This document shows positions 22,961 to 33,424 of a stretch of DNA of 64,000 nucleotides, piece by piece. How positions within the stretch are numbered: the stretch's first letter is position 1; every line of letters begins with the position of its first letter. Source of the stretch: Euonymus europaeus (Eukaryota; Streptophyta; Magnoliopsida; Celastrales; Celastraceae); NCBI GenBank assembly GCA_963580455.1, contig OY756960.1, positions 7,378,001 to 7,442,000 of the forward strand. Direction: 5' to 3'. The notes under the pieces were generated by a model that was not told where the DNA came from, did no database searches, and saw only the letters and a list, made by a program, of their open reading frames with translations. Both the position numbers and the translations under genes were made by a program.

Positions 22961-22989
22961 ATTGGTTGAGCATATGCAAGCACCAACAT
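22738..22989 (-). pseudogene. Mutator (MURA-like) transposase C-terminal fragment
   Basis: An 83-codon open stretch with VVVLPPATRRPPGRPKRQR followed by CSCCKKCRHNRQTC, a zinc-knuckle (CX2CX4HX4C). The PP..RRPPGRPKK linker and CSRCG..GHNR.TC knuckle are hallmarks of the C-terminus of plant MULE transposases. The frame can be read upstream through YTSHYYTTEMLVLAYAQPIFPI. The MULE catalytic domain and the SWIM finger are absent from the element, so this cannot be a working transposase. Confidence 0.82.
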
Positions 22990-23093
22990 CTCCGTAGTGT
23001 AGTAATGAGATGTATAAGTTGTTGTTGTTACATTTTTTGACTGGTTGAATCATCCTATAAATGACAACATTTATCAAGAAAAAAATAAAAAAC

Positions 23094-24006
23094 ATACGGT
23101 TCTCAACCACTCAACACATGAAGTTCTCAACCAATCAAAACCGTCAGTTCTCAGCCAAGTCTAAACAGACAATTCTCAATCTAATCAAAACATTAAGTAC
23201 TCAACCAATTAAAACATGCGTTTCTCAACCAAGTGAAAACAGACTATTCTCAACCACTAAAAACATGCATTTCTCAACATAGTAAAAACAGTCATTTCTC
23301 AACCAAATGAAAACAGACTGTTATCAACCACCCAAAACATGGATTTCTCAACATAATCAAAATAGTCATTTATCAACCAAGTCAATAAACTTAGTTTTCA
23401 ACCAATCAAAACATGCATTTCTCAACCTAGTATAAACAGTCATTTCTCAACCAAATAAAAACAGACTGTTCTCAACCACCCAAAACATGCATTTCTCAAC
23501 ATAATCAAAATAGTCATTTCTCAACCAAGTCAATACACTCAGTTCTCAACCAATCAAAACATGCATTTCTTGACCTAGTATAAACAGTCATTTCTCAACC
23601 AAATGAAAACAGACTGTTCTTAACCACCCAAAACATGCATTTTTCAACATAATCAAAATAGTCATTTTTCAACCAAATCAATGCACTCGGTTATCAATCA
23701 ATCAAAACATGCACTTCTCAAACTAGTATAAACAGTCATTTTTCAACCAAATGAAAACAGACTGTTCTCAACCACCCTAAACATGCATTTCTCAACATAA
23801 TCAAAATAGTCATTTCTCAACCAAGTCAATACACTCAGTTCTCAACCAATCAAAACATGCACTTCTCAACCTAGTATAAACAGTCATTTCTCAACCAAAT
23901 GAAAACATACTGTTCTCAACCACCCAAAACATGCATTTCTCAACATAATCAAAATAGTCATTTCTGAACTTGAATAACAACCAGTTCTCAACCAATGAAA
24001 AAACAT
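23094..24006 (-). repeat. GGTTGAGAA tandem array, right arm (inverted)
   Basis: Reverse-complement counterpart of the left array: TTCTCAACC-headed monomers with the same bodies, for example AGTATAAACAGTCATTTC and ACCCAAAACATGCATTTC, in the same 148-bp order. It is shorter than the left array (about 0.9 versus 1.1 kb). Confidence 0.93.
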
Positions 24007-24253
24007 GCATGTCTTAGGAATTAAAAAAAAAATTCTCAATAACTTCATACATGTTTACAATACTAAACGTACAAACCAATTTCAATGGATAATCAAGCAA
24101 AATTATGTTTGCATTACTTGGATCTAAGAATAGAATCTAGTTCCTACTAAAAGTTCAAAACTTTTATTTCATGTGTCAATCCATATGGAAGGGACACCAA
24201 ATACAAGAATGAGAGAAAATTAAGGGAGAGTATCTTAATATGGTGAGAGAGAC
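24007..24253. other. Right-arm spacer
   Basis: AT-rich, no gene, and not an inverted match to the left spacer. Confidence 0.6.
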
Positions 24254-24597
24254 AGAAGGTGAGACAGCACGCTAGAGAGAGAACGTGAGATAGCACGGTA
24301 GAAAGAGAGAGTGATAGAGAGCACAAATCTTTTTCTTCTTCCTTCTTCTTCCTCCACCTTAGAAAGAGGGAGTGAGTTGCAGAAAGGAAAATTGGTGGAG
24401 CATCAGGTGAAAGTTTCTAATCTAATTGACTATTTTTTAAGTTTTTTTTATTTTGACAAATGATTTTTCGGGGAGGAATAGTTTTTGAGGATATATAGGA
24501 CATTTCATAGGGTAAAAGAGTTATTTTAGATATTTTTAAAAAGGTGAGGTTAGAGTAATAATTTAATTGTTAAAAAAAATTATTTTTGAAAAAAATC
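24254..24597 (-). repeat. Right terminal inverted repeat of the Mutator-like element
   Basis: About 344 bp, inverted copy of 19355-19703, with GA-rich tracts mirroring the left CT tracts. Ends 196 bp before the ATG of the proline transporter gene. Confidence 0.88.
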
Positions 24598-24606
24598 CTT
24601 TGCAGT

Positions 24607-24793
24607 TGGTGGCCAACAAAAATACCGACAGCAGGCGTTAATATGGCATAAAAATGCGCACTCATACGGAAAGCTGAAAAGAGCATTTGATTCCGCCTGG
24701 GACGTGTTCCTCTTCTGTGGACAGTAATTCACATTCTATAATTGGGGAATTAAAGATCTTTGCTGGCGTGGATTAATTGGTTTCTTTAATTGT
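24607..24793 (+). promoter_or_regulatory. Remaining upstream region of the proline transporter gene
   Basis: Only 187 bp separate the transposon target site from the start codon. GGCATAAAAATG (~24645) and TCTATAATTGG (~24735) are the TATA-like stretches seen. Either the core promoter survived here or transcription now starts in or beyond the transposon; sequence alone cannot decide. Confidence 0.45.
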
Positions 24794-27700
24794 ATGGGTG
24801 TATATAGAGTGCATTTGGCAGATATTGTTGATGAAGAAGAAGAGGTTGACCTAGGAGAGGGAAACGCGCCGCTCTTGGAGAGCATGGAGGGAATACAAAC
24901 TCAAGTTGACTCTGGTCTTTGGCATCAGAAAGTGACCGAAGAAGAGAAGTTAGGCGTTGAGGTTCCACAGACTGCACATCAAATTAGCCGTGGTTCGTTT
25001 GTTCTCTATCTTTGTTTTGTTATGAGGTTTGTTTGTATGTGTTTTCTGCTGTTTTGAATGCATGTTCTTTCTGTATCGTGAAAGGGGATTTTCATATTGG
25101 TGTTGGGTTACTTGGGTACTAATGGGATTGTATCATTTTCAATTTATGTGGTCAATTTTAGAGGATTGGTTTCGAGGAGTAGACTGCTTGTGTTCTAGAT
25201 GGTAACGGGGATTAAACTATGCTAACTGCTAAGACTTATGAAGGATTAACCCGATGTAGAAAGCAATTGATTTCTTTATCAATAGAGGCGGACCTCCAAC
25301 TTTAGGACAGAGGATTTGGTGAAGTTTTGGTCTCTGGCTTTGGAATATGAAACATCTAATTTTAATGTTTCATGCATTTGGGAAGTGAAGAACGGCCTAT
25401 TATTATTATTATTATTATTTGCTATATCACTGGATTTGATGCTGTGAAAACCTTGAAATGGCGTATGATAGGTTTCATTCTTATGTGAAGCAGAATCATG
25501 GGGATACTAAGAATAGTTTTATGTTTTAGTTGGTGATCATTGTTCATCTTGGATTATTTCTCTAGATATGCTGTACATCACATGATCATAAATGTTCAGC
25601 TTGGGTCTCTTTTAAGACATGAAAGTTTTGCGTTTAATCTTGTTAATTAGGTGACAGAAATTAGTTCGGATAAATGAATTGATGTTAACTTGACGTCATA
25701 CCTTTGCTCTTTTTTTGTTGGGATGGAATTCACAGATTCATGGCTTCAAGTGGGTTTTGTCCTCACCACTGGTATCAACAGTGCTTACGTCCTTGGATAT
25801 TCTGGGACCATCATGGTTCCTCTGGGTTGGATAGCTGGAGTGGTCGGCTTAATTTTAGCTACAGCAATTTCATTATATGCAAATACTCTTGTTGCCGAGC
25901 TACATGAATATGGAGGAAAGAGGCATATAAGGTACAGGGATCTTGCAGGAGCTCTATATGGTATGAATGAAAGGGAAAATAGAAAGATGAACTTTTTCCC
26001 ATGATGTTTGAGTTATTCCTATTGAACTGGTTATTATTTCTACTTAATGAAAATGTTAATATAATTTGGCCTAGTTTGATGTGGCTGTCCATGCAGGTAA
26101 GAAAGCTTATTCTCTTACCTGGGCATTGCAATATGTAAACCTTTTCATGATCAACACTGGGTTCATCATTTTGGCGGGTTCAGCCCTAAAGGTAGAATTG
26201 ATCATGGATATTTGTTTTTTTTTCTTTTCTTTCTAGTACTATTCAGTTGGCCTAGTGGTAGAGTTATAGGGGTTCAACTAGAGATCACACGTTCAATTCT
26301 TGGAAATATTCTCTCCACATGTTATGTGGAGGTAAGATTTGCGTACATCTATCTATCACCGATCTCGCCCATTGTAGGAACCTTATGCACAAGACTTGTT
26401 TGTCTTTTCTAGGCAAACATGTGGCCTAGGGGTAGAATTGTAGGGTGCAACCTAAAAGTCACAGGTTCAATTTCTAATAAGAATCTCTCCACAAATTATG
26501 TGGAAGTAAGGTTTGCATACCGCTGACTAGGTAGCACGGACACGGATACGAGACACGACACGACACGGACACGCGGATACGTAATTTTTCAAAAAATTAG
26601 GACACGGATACGTTAGAGGACACGTTGAATATTTATTATAATATATAATTATATATATATATATATATGTTTATATGTTTCAATTTCATAATTTTAGAAC
26701 AAAAATCATTTAAATTAACATAGTCCAAACTCCAAACCAAACATAATATATTAAATAAACATAATCTAAATAAAGATATCTCATGCAATCAATATTCCAT
26801 TGCTTCTTCATGACCACTCTCTCCGGCATCTTCGTTATCATCAGTAAAGAACACAGACTCCAAGTCCGGCTCATCAAGGGAGAGATTTGCAATCTCTAGG
26901 TCTCCAACATCCTCAAATGTGCCAAACTCATCTCCGGCAATGTCCCACATTTTGGCTTCCCCTTTCACATATCCTGGAGTTCTTCTTGATAAAAGACGAA
27001 GATTGCTATGAATGAAAACCAAGTCTTCGGCACGTTTCGGTGTCATCTTATTTCTTCTCACCGAATGAACAAAGGAGTAAGTGCTCCAATTTCTTTCAGC
27101 ACATGATGAAGAAGAAGGTTGGACAAGTAGCTTCAATGCTAAGCTTTGAAGCAAAGGTGAAGTTGCACCATATGTAACCCACCAACTCTTAGCATCCATA
27201 CTATACCGATGATGAATGGAATCCGAATCACCATAATCTCCTGATGAGCTTGAAAATTCTACAAACTCTAGTGAAACTTTTGTTCTCTCTTCGGGATTGG
27301 GAAAATACTTCTTCAAACATTTCATTCTTTCTCTAGCAACTTCTACATCTCTATGTGGAGGTACCCGAGTAGGGTCTTCAAAAAGCCATTGATCACTATA
27401 GTATCTTAAATAGGAGAAAATAAAACAACCATTAGTCCTACTCCTATAATTGTTGATAAAAAAAATTAAGTAATTGAAAAGTACAATAAAAGTTACCTTG
27501 GATTCAATGAATGAGCTAAGCAATGGAGTGGAGTGTTGTTCTTGTTCCAACGACTAACAAGAATTCCATGCACCACGTCATAAAAGGTTGATGTCTCATC
27601 TACTCGCTTTCCTTCATGCCTATATATTGCATGCCTCACTTTTTCTATCATGGAATCCCACATATCATACACCAAGTGAAGGCAAGGCTTGTCTGTATCA

Positions 27701-30700
27701 CAAGCTCGAAGCATATCATATATAGGAGCTGTAAAGGAAAGTACATAATCAATTGAGTCCCACCAAATGTCATCCAACACCTTCTCTTTTACAAATTTAG
27801 CCTTCCCCACATCATCCTCCCTATAGGAATTCCATTGCTCACTAATCACCATGGCTTGGAGACTTACTTTTATAAGCTTGAATCTTTTCAACATCACTAG
27901 CACTGAAGCAAACCTAGTGGAGGCAATTGATAACAACTTCAAGGGCACAAACACATTGAAAATGGCTAATCTCATGGAATGGTTCATGATAAAGTTTTTG
28001 ATAAACACAACATCTTCTGACAAACTAGTGATCCAACAACACTCACCATATGTAACTTGATTATTCTCCAAATTCTTAGCAGAACAAATATTTTGCAAGG
28101 CAAGGTTGAGTGTGTGGACCACACATGGCGTCCATACGATGTTAGGATACAATCCTTCAATGAGAAGCCCTGCCCCTGCACAATTTTTGGCATTGTCTGT
28201 GATCACTTGCACCACATTTTGAGGACCAACTTCTTCAATCACTTCTTTCATCAAACCAAAGATAAAATATTTATCTTTGATTTCACCTGAACAATCAACT
28301 GCCTTCAGAAACATAGGCCCACTCTCGCTAACTGCCATAAAATTAATCAAAGGCCTTCTTTGTGAGTCACTCCAACCATCACTCACAATGCTTACACCTT
28401 TCTCTCGCCATGTGCTTTTAATTGGTTGTAACAATCTCTCCACATTGGCCTTCTCTTGTTGAAGCAGACTAGTCCTCAACATGTTATACCCTGGAGGCAA
28501 ATAACCCGATAAATTATGATTGGCAGCAAATGAATAACTACTCATATAATAAGGACTTCTAGCCAACTGGAATGGTAACCCAGATGCATAGAAAAACCTT
28601 GCAATCTCAGCATGCAACTGATTCCGGCCTTGCAAATTAAATGCCTTTTCAATAGCCGAAGAACTTTCACTTCTCATTGACTTTCTTTTTCTTGACTCAT
28701 AAGTCTCTTGCTCAAAATTGGTCATATTACCACCCAATACCATGCTAGAAGGGGGTAACGGTACTTTCTTCGGTGCAATTTGCATTTCTTTCTCCTTCAC
28801 TTCATCCTCCAATCTTTGCATATCACTAAGGTCTTTGGGAGTAACCTTTTTACAAGCTCCAATTCCAGTACCACGCAGCTGCAACAAGTGTGCTCTCACC
28901 CGTGTATAAGAGCTTTTTTTTTGCTCATGACAAAAATTACATTGCCATTGAATATTTCCTCCACCTACTTCCCCCACTTTTTCAGTCCTTGTGACATACC
29001 TCCAAAGAGGTTTGCTTGAATCTTCAACACCAACATTTAATTGTGTTCCAACTGAGGCCGCAGTAGAGCCACTGTTAGTATTACTATCGGTTGAGCTTCT
29101 CATATAAGCCATTATGATTGATGAATTATCCAAAGATTCGCACACTGCCATAGTGAATATTCAGAGTCTCAATCTCAGATTTTAAGTCACAATAAATGGA
29201 TAATATGAAGAAATAATAGCAGCCAACCATTAGAGCACATACTGGAAAATTGAATAACAAATTACCAGATTCGAAATCACAACAAACTCAGTTCATAATT
29301 GAAGACATTACCTGACAGCAGCAACCCAAGCAAAGACGAACCAGCAGCAACCCAAGCGAAGAAGAAACCAGCAGCAAGAAGTGCGAACCCAAACCAGCAG
29401 CAACCTAGGCGAACCCAAACCAGCAACCCAGTAGCCCAGGCGATGTCGCGAACCAGCAGCAGCAACACACGCGAAGAAACAGAGGCACGCGAAGAAGAAC
29501 CAGCAGAGACGCACGCGAAGAAGAACCAGCAGAGACGCACGCGAAGAGGAAGAAACAGCAGAGAGGCACGCGAAGAGGAAGAAACAGCACGCGAAGAGGA
29601 AGAAACAGCAGAGAGGCACTCGAAGAGGAAGAAACAGCAGAGAGGCACGCGAAGAGGAAGAAACAGATACGCAAATTTGTTTTCTAGGTCATTACTAAGG
29701 CATTACTAAGGGACACGCGTGCCATTTGCGTGTCCCTAACGTGTCCGGAAAATAAAAAATAAAAAAAAATTCGGATACTCAATTTTGCGTATCCGACACG
29801 TGTCCGGAGCGTGTCGGTGTCCGAAGAGTGTCGGACACGGACACTCTAGCCTAAATAGAGTGTCGGTGCTTCATAGACCGCTGACGCCGCGCACTGTTAG
29901 AGCCTTGTGCACGACTGTTGTTTCCCCTGCTTTTTTTTTCACCCTCTAACAATGTTCATATTTTGAAGCTTACATCAAGGCCTTCTGCATGCCTTAAATA
30001 TACTTGGAAACAATTAGTCTTCTCTGTCATTTATAAAAGTTATGTTTATGGAGATTGATTTGAATTCATAATCAAGTTCACTGACATTAGATTTACAAGT
30101 TCGTTCATTTTCTTTGTAATTTAAAGAATCTTGCTATTTTTCTTTATATTTTAAACATTCTTGTGACATTAGGCTTGAGCATTAAGCTTGTGATGGATTA
30201 GACATGCTTCAATGATTACTGATTAGAACTTTTGGCATTGTAAGAAATAAATATGTTGATGTGTAATTTGTTTTGAAGTTGTGTGTCACTTCTTTTCTCT
30301 ATTAATCATTTCTCTTCTCCTCTGTTTTTCCCACACAGGCTGTCTATGTTCTTTTCAGGGATGACGATGTGATGAAGCTTCCGTATTTCATTGCCATAGC
30401 TGGGTTTGGATGTGCCTTATTTGCCATTTCAATTCCTCATTTGTCGGCTTTAAGAGTATGGCTGGGATTCTCAACATTTTTCAGTCTGGTATACATTGTT
30501 ATAGCATTTGTGCTGTCTCTTAAAGATGGTAATTCCTTGTACTCTTGATTTGGTGCTTGAGTATTGTTCACTAGTTGAGATTTATTTTAGTAATTCTAGG
30601 CAATCTGCGTTTGTTTACCTATCAATTAAAATGCCTTGTTGGAAACTAACTGTTCTTGCCAAAGTTAACAAATTCCCTTGTATTTGGGTTTAGTGGTATG

Positions 30701-32372
30701 ACCTATGCAGATTTTTTACACTTTTCAACATGGTGGAGTTGACTCTTCCAGTCAAGTCATTAGAAGAGTGTTTTCTACTTTTTATTGCATTACATGAGTG
30801 CTGCAAATGCCTTAGGTTAGTTTTTAAGTGACTGAGATGTCTAGTCTTAATTCTATAGCGAGCTAATGGTTGAAGGAGCCTATACTGTGTATGGTAGTAG
30901 TAACTCTTGAGGCATCAATCAAATTACCTGCACAAGATTCCATTTGGTTAATTTTTTGCATTTGATCTTACTTTGGGTTATATTTGCAAATGATTTCTGT
31001 GTAAAATCTAAATGCTGTCGCAGGAATTAAAGCTCCACCCAGGGATTACAGCATCCATGGAACGAACTCAAGTAAAATATTTACAATAATTGGGGCCTGC
31101 GCAAATCTTGTTTTTGCTTTCAATACAGGAATGCTCCCAGAAATACAGGTAGGATGGGAATACGGATTCTTGCAGCTCATATGGAACTCCTAATTTTGGT
31201 CCGAAAAGTGTAATAATATTGGTTTTGTAGTAACTGTGTAATCAGTTACTACTGATTCTAAAGTTTTGAGATATATTGGGAGTTCTCCATTCTGAAATTT
31301 GGTCATTAAAAATTGAATTTTCCGTAGTTGCCACCTTTTTTTTTCACCACTAGACAAATTATCTGCCCTCCCACCGATATAACAGGGTTCGAAATGCGCA
31401 ACAGAACTTTTGGATTATGACTTGACTGTTCAGTTCTTTGTTTTTCTTTGAACAAAACCAAATATTCAGATCTTATTGGCTTTAGATTTTATTCTTGGCA
31501 ACTATCTGTATTTCTCCGAATTTAGGTGCTCCAAGAGACGAAAGTTTGAGTTATGCAGTGATGAAGTATTTTTACTGAACCTAGAGCATTGCGTTCTGCA
31601 TACTTTTTTAAGAAAAAAAATTCCAGTCTTAATTATATTTTTCTCCATGTGAATTCATATTTTTTTCTTTCTGATCTGATTCTTCCAACAGGCAACAATA
31701 AGGCAACCAGTTGTTCAGAACATGATGAAAGCTCTGTACTTTCAGTTCACTGTTGGAGTTTTGCCAATGTATGTGGTTACTTTTGTTGGGTACTGGGCTT
31801 ATGGATCTTCAACATCAGCCTATCTACTCAACAACGTCTCAGGTCCTGTTTGGGTGAAGACCTTGGCCAACATCTCTGCCTTTCTGCAAACAGTGATCGC
31901 TCTGCATGTATCATCCTTTATCTGACTCTTCATAGAATTGTTTTGTTTTCGCCGTTGCTGTGTTGTGCTGACCTACTTCCTCTGCTTCTCATAGATATTC
32001 GCGAGCCCAATGTACGAGTATTTGGATACGAAGTATGGAACTAAAGGAAGTGCATTATTGCCCCGCAACTTGTTATTTAGAATAGCAGTAAGAGGCGGCT
32101 ACTTGGCAATTAACACTCTAGTCTCAGCTCTTCTGCCCTTCTTAGGCGATTTCATGAGCCTTACTGGTGCTATCAGCACGTTCCCCCTCACATTCATCCT
32201 TGCAAACCACATGTACCTAATTGGAAAGAAAAACAAATTGAATTCTTTGCAAAAGCTCTGGCATTGGCTCAACATTTCCTTCTTTGGATTCGTAGCTGTT
32301 GCAGCAGCAGCGGCAGCCTTAAGGCTTATAGCCAAGGATTCCAAAACATACCATTTATTTGCTGATCTCTGA
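24794..32372 (+). CDS. ProT: Proline transporter (AAAP family, ProT-like), seven exons
   Basis: Plasma-membrane proton symporter for proline and related compatible solutes (glycine betaine, GABA) by family. Exons by eye: 24794-24992, 25736-25960, 26097-26191, 30339-30528, 31024-31148, 31692-31907, 31995-32372. All introns are GT-AG and all phases fit, giving 475 codons plus stop. The acidic N-terminus ([15 protein letters not shown]) is followed by [20 protein letters not shown] (TM1), [86 protein letters not shown] and the C-terminal KTYHLFADL, all hallmarks of plant ProT. Eleven membrane segments are expected. No stop or frameshift is found. Intron 3 (26192-30338) is inflated by two SINEs and a hAT element, and a Mutator-like element lies just upstream, so expression may be altered. 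Confidence 0.93.
25399..25420. repeat. (TTA)n microsatellite in intron 1
   Basis: About seven TTA steps within intron 1 of the proline transporter gene. Confidence 0.9.
26246..26410 (+). mobile_element. tRNA-derived SINE (Au-like), copy 1
   Basis: Starts GTTGGCCTAGTGGTAGAG, a good pol III A box, with a B-box-like CACACGTTCAATTC about 35 bp on, then GGAGGTAAGATTTGCGTACA, which resembles the body of Au-type plant SINEs. Ends near CACAAGACTTGTTTGTC. Lies in intron 3 of the proline transporter gene. Confidence 0.65.
26420..26526 (+). mobile_element. tRNA-derived SINE copy 2, 5' part (split by hAT)
   Basis: Tandem neighbour of copy 1 in the same orientation: GTGGCCTAGGGGTAGAATTG, then CACAGGTTCAATTTC, then GGAAGTAAGGTTTGCATACC. 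The hAT element cuts it at 26526; the SINE tail resumes at 29885 (GCGCACTGTTAGAGCCTTG, matching GCCCATTGTAGGAACCTTA of copy 1) and fades near 29935. Confidence 0.65.
26789..29151 (-). CDS. hAT transposase, two exons, apparently intact
   Basis: Exon 1 is 29151-27497 and exon 2 is 27404-26789, with a 92-bp GT-AG intron. The junction restores NPR-YYSDQW, a conserved phrase of this family. The product is 756 residues. Domains in order: BED zinc finger (W50, C71, C74, H88, C100), a DUF659-type core with catalytic Asp in [11 protein letters not shown] (~258) and [13 protein letters not shown] (~319), and a C-terminal dimerisation region with the third acidic residue in SSCAERNWS (~655). The tail is acidic. 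It would cut and paste the element, acting in the nucleus. Transcription is opposite to the host gene. No stop or frameshift is found, so it may still be active. The start ATG is the first in frame; an in-frame ATG at codon 14 is an alternative. Confidence 0.9.
29455..29670 (-). repeat. Minisatellite upstream of the hAT transposase start
   Basis: Tandem copies of CGCGAAGARGAANMAGCAGAGAGGCA-like units, 26-29 bp each, about seven copies, in the 5' leader of the transposase gene. It is open on several frames because of its composition; I do not treat these as genes. Confidence 0.85.
29936..30338 (+). other. Rest of intron 3, no features
   Basis: AT-rich intron sequence leading to a pyrimidine-rich acceptor (CCCACACAG) at 30338. 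Nothing else is recognised. Confidence 0.7.
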
Positions 32373-33151
32373 CACAAGATTAGTTGTTTTTCTCTGCTTT
32401 AGTTTGGGGTTCATTTGCATCTCCACTGCTACATTTCAATGTATTAAATTGTTTCTGCAACAGTTTAGAATGAATAAGATTTTAAATTTATCTTTCAATC
32501 CATTGTACTTTTTATTAATCTAATGACTAGTTTCTTTTTTGTTGCAGTTATGAAGATAATCTGGGTGTTAATTCTGGAGTTTATTAACATTATAAACATT
32601 CAATACCAGCAATTTAATCTCATCAAATGAGAAACCAAGTAATCAAACTACTGACTTGTGTTTGGTTGTTTGAAAAACCCTTTTGGTTAAATGATATTAT
32701 TTACCTGTGAATTCTTTTTATTACTTTTTTGAATGAAAAACACTTCATTAAACAAATTTTTGGGGTCGCAACTAATCCTGAATTCACTAGGATACGATTA
32801 AGTTGGCGGAGATTCCAAGGCAGCAATCCGGATTTTTTTTGAGAGTATAAATATATTACTGCATTAACTTGCGCTTTCACTTTAAAATAATGTCGATAAT
32901 TATCACTAATGATTATAATAATTGACATTACACAAATTGATAGAAGCTCAAATAACAATAAACACTGTCAAATTGGTAAAGATGTTACATCTATATATGT
33001 TTGGGAATATAGATTAATATGAATCAATTATAAATCAACTAAGTGAAAACTTAATTGAACTTTAAAATCCATATCCATTCAAGGAAACAAAGGACAAGTA
33101 GAGTATTTTTCAATTTAGGAGGGTCTTTTTAAAAGTTACCTACAGTTAGCC
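32373..33151 (+). other. 3' flank of the proline transporter gene
   Basis: Presumed 3' UTR and intergenic DNA. GAATGAATAAG near 32469 is the nearest poly(A)-signal-like sequence. The remainder is AT-rich with no gene seen; it ends at the poly(T) tract that marks the LINE tail. Confidence 0.55.
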
Positions 33152-33167
33152 TTTTTTTTTTTTTTTG

Positions 33168-33419
33168 AGGGGGTCAAGCTAGACTATGAAATCGGATAAG
33201 AAGATGCTAAGGTATATTTAGCTAAAGAATCAGCCACATGATCGGCCTCTCTTTTTTACATGGTAGCACCTCACATAAGAGAAGACAGGAAGTAACGCCT
33301 TCACAAAGTTCGAACACAAACCCCAGTCAGACAGCAAGACATTTGAAGAATCCCCTTCTAGAATAATTTATTCATAGTGAAGAGGGAATGCAAACTCAAT
33401 AGCTTCCTTAGCAACCACA
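33168..33419 (-). pseudogene. LINE RNase H domain, C-terminal part
   Basis: Minus-strand reading gives EAIEFAFPLHYE-stop-IILEGDSSNVLLSDWG, then ADHVADSLAKYTLAS in another frame. IILEGDS and HVADSLAK are the RVT_3 RNase H motifs found at the 3' end of plant L1 LINEs. One stop and one frameshift are visible. Confidence 0.8.
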
Positions 33420-33424
33420 CATTT

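Larger units (their letters stand above)
19355..24597. mobile_element. Palindromic Mutator-like element with long inverted repeats
   Basis: The ends are inverted copies of each other: 19355-19703 matches the reverse complement of 24254-24597 at high identity (starts GAGTTTTTTCCAAAAATAA / GATTTTTTTCAAAAATAA). Inside, inverted arrays (20041-21178 and 23094-24006) and an inverted transposase exon fragment (21180-21301 and 22961-23083) follow. A degenerate 9-bp target duplication is possible: TTTGGCAAT (19346-19354) and CTTTGCAGT (24598-24606), 6 of 9 matching. The C-terminal MURA-like fragment at 22738-22989 supports the Mutator assignment. The rest of the transposase is missing, so it is non-autonomous. 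Confidence 0.85.
26527..29876 (-). mobile_element. hAT transposon, structurally complete, in intron 3
   Basis: Flanked by a perfect 8-bp target duplication, ACCGCTGA (26519-26526 and 29877-29884). Ends are inverted: CTAGGTAGCACGGACAC at the left and, reading inward from the right, CTATGAAGCACCGACAC. Subterminal regions are dense with GGACACG/CGTGTCC motifs on both sides (26535-26620 and 29710-29860). The single gene is an uninterrupted transposase on the minus strand. Total 3350 bp, a usual size for an autonomous hAT. Confidence 0.93.

Noticed and set aside
20041..24006. CRISPR-like appearance of the GGTTGAGAA arrays (short repeated heads with variable bodies)
   Set aside because: The bodies recur in a fixed 148-bp order and are not unique spacers; the context is a plant DNA transposon.
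19346..24606. Calling TTTGGCAAT / CTTTGCAGT a certain 9-bp target duplication
   Set aside because: Only 6 of 9 bases agree; kept as a possibility in the element entry rather than as a separate feature.
29277..29709. Overlapping Ser/Cys/Phe-rich and Glu/Arg-rich open frames on both strands in the hAT leader
   Set aside because: They come from the GAAGAGGAA minisatellite; low-complexity composition on both strands, no domain.
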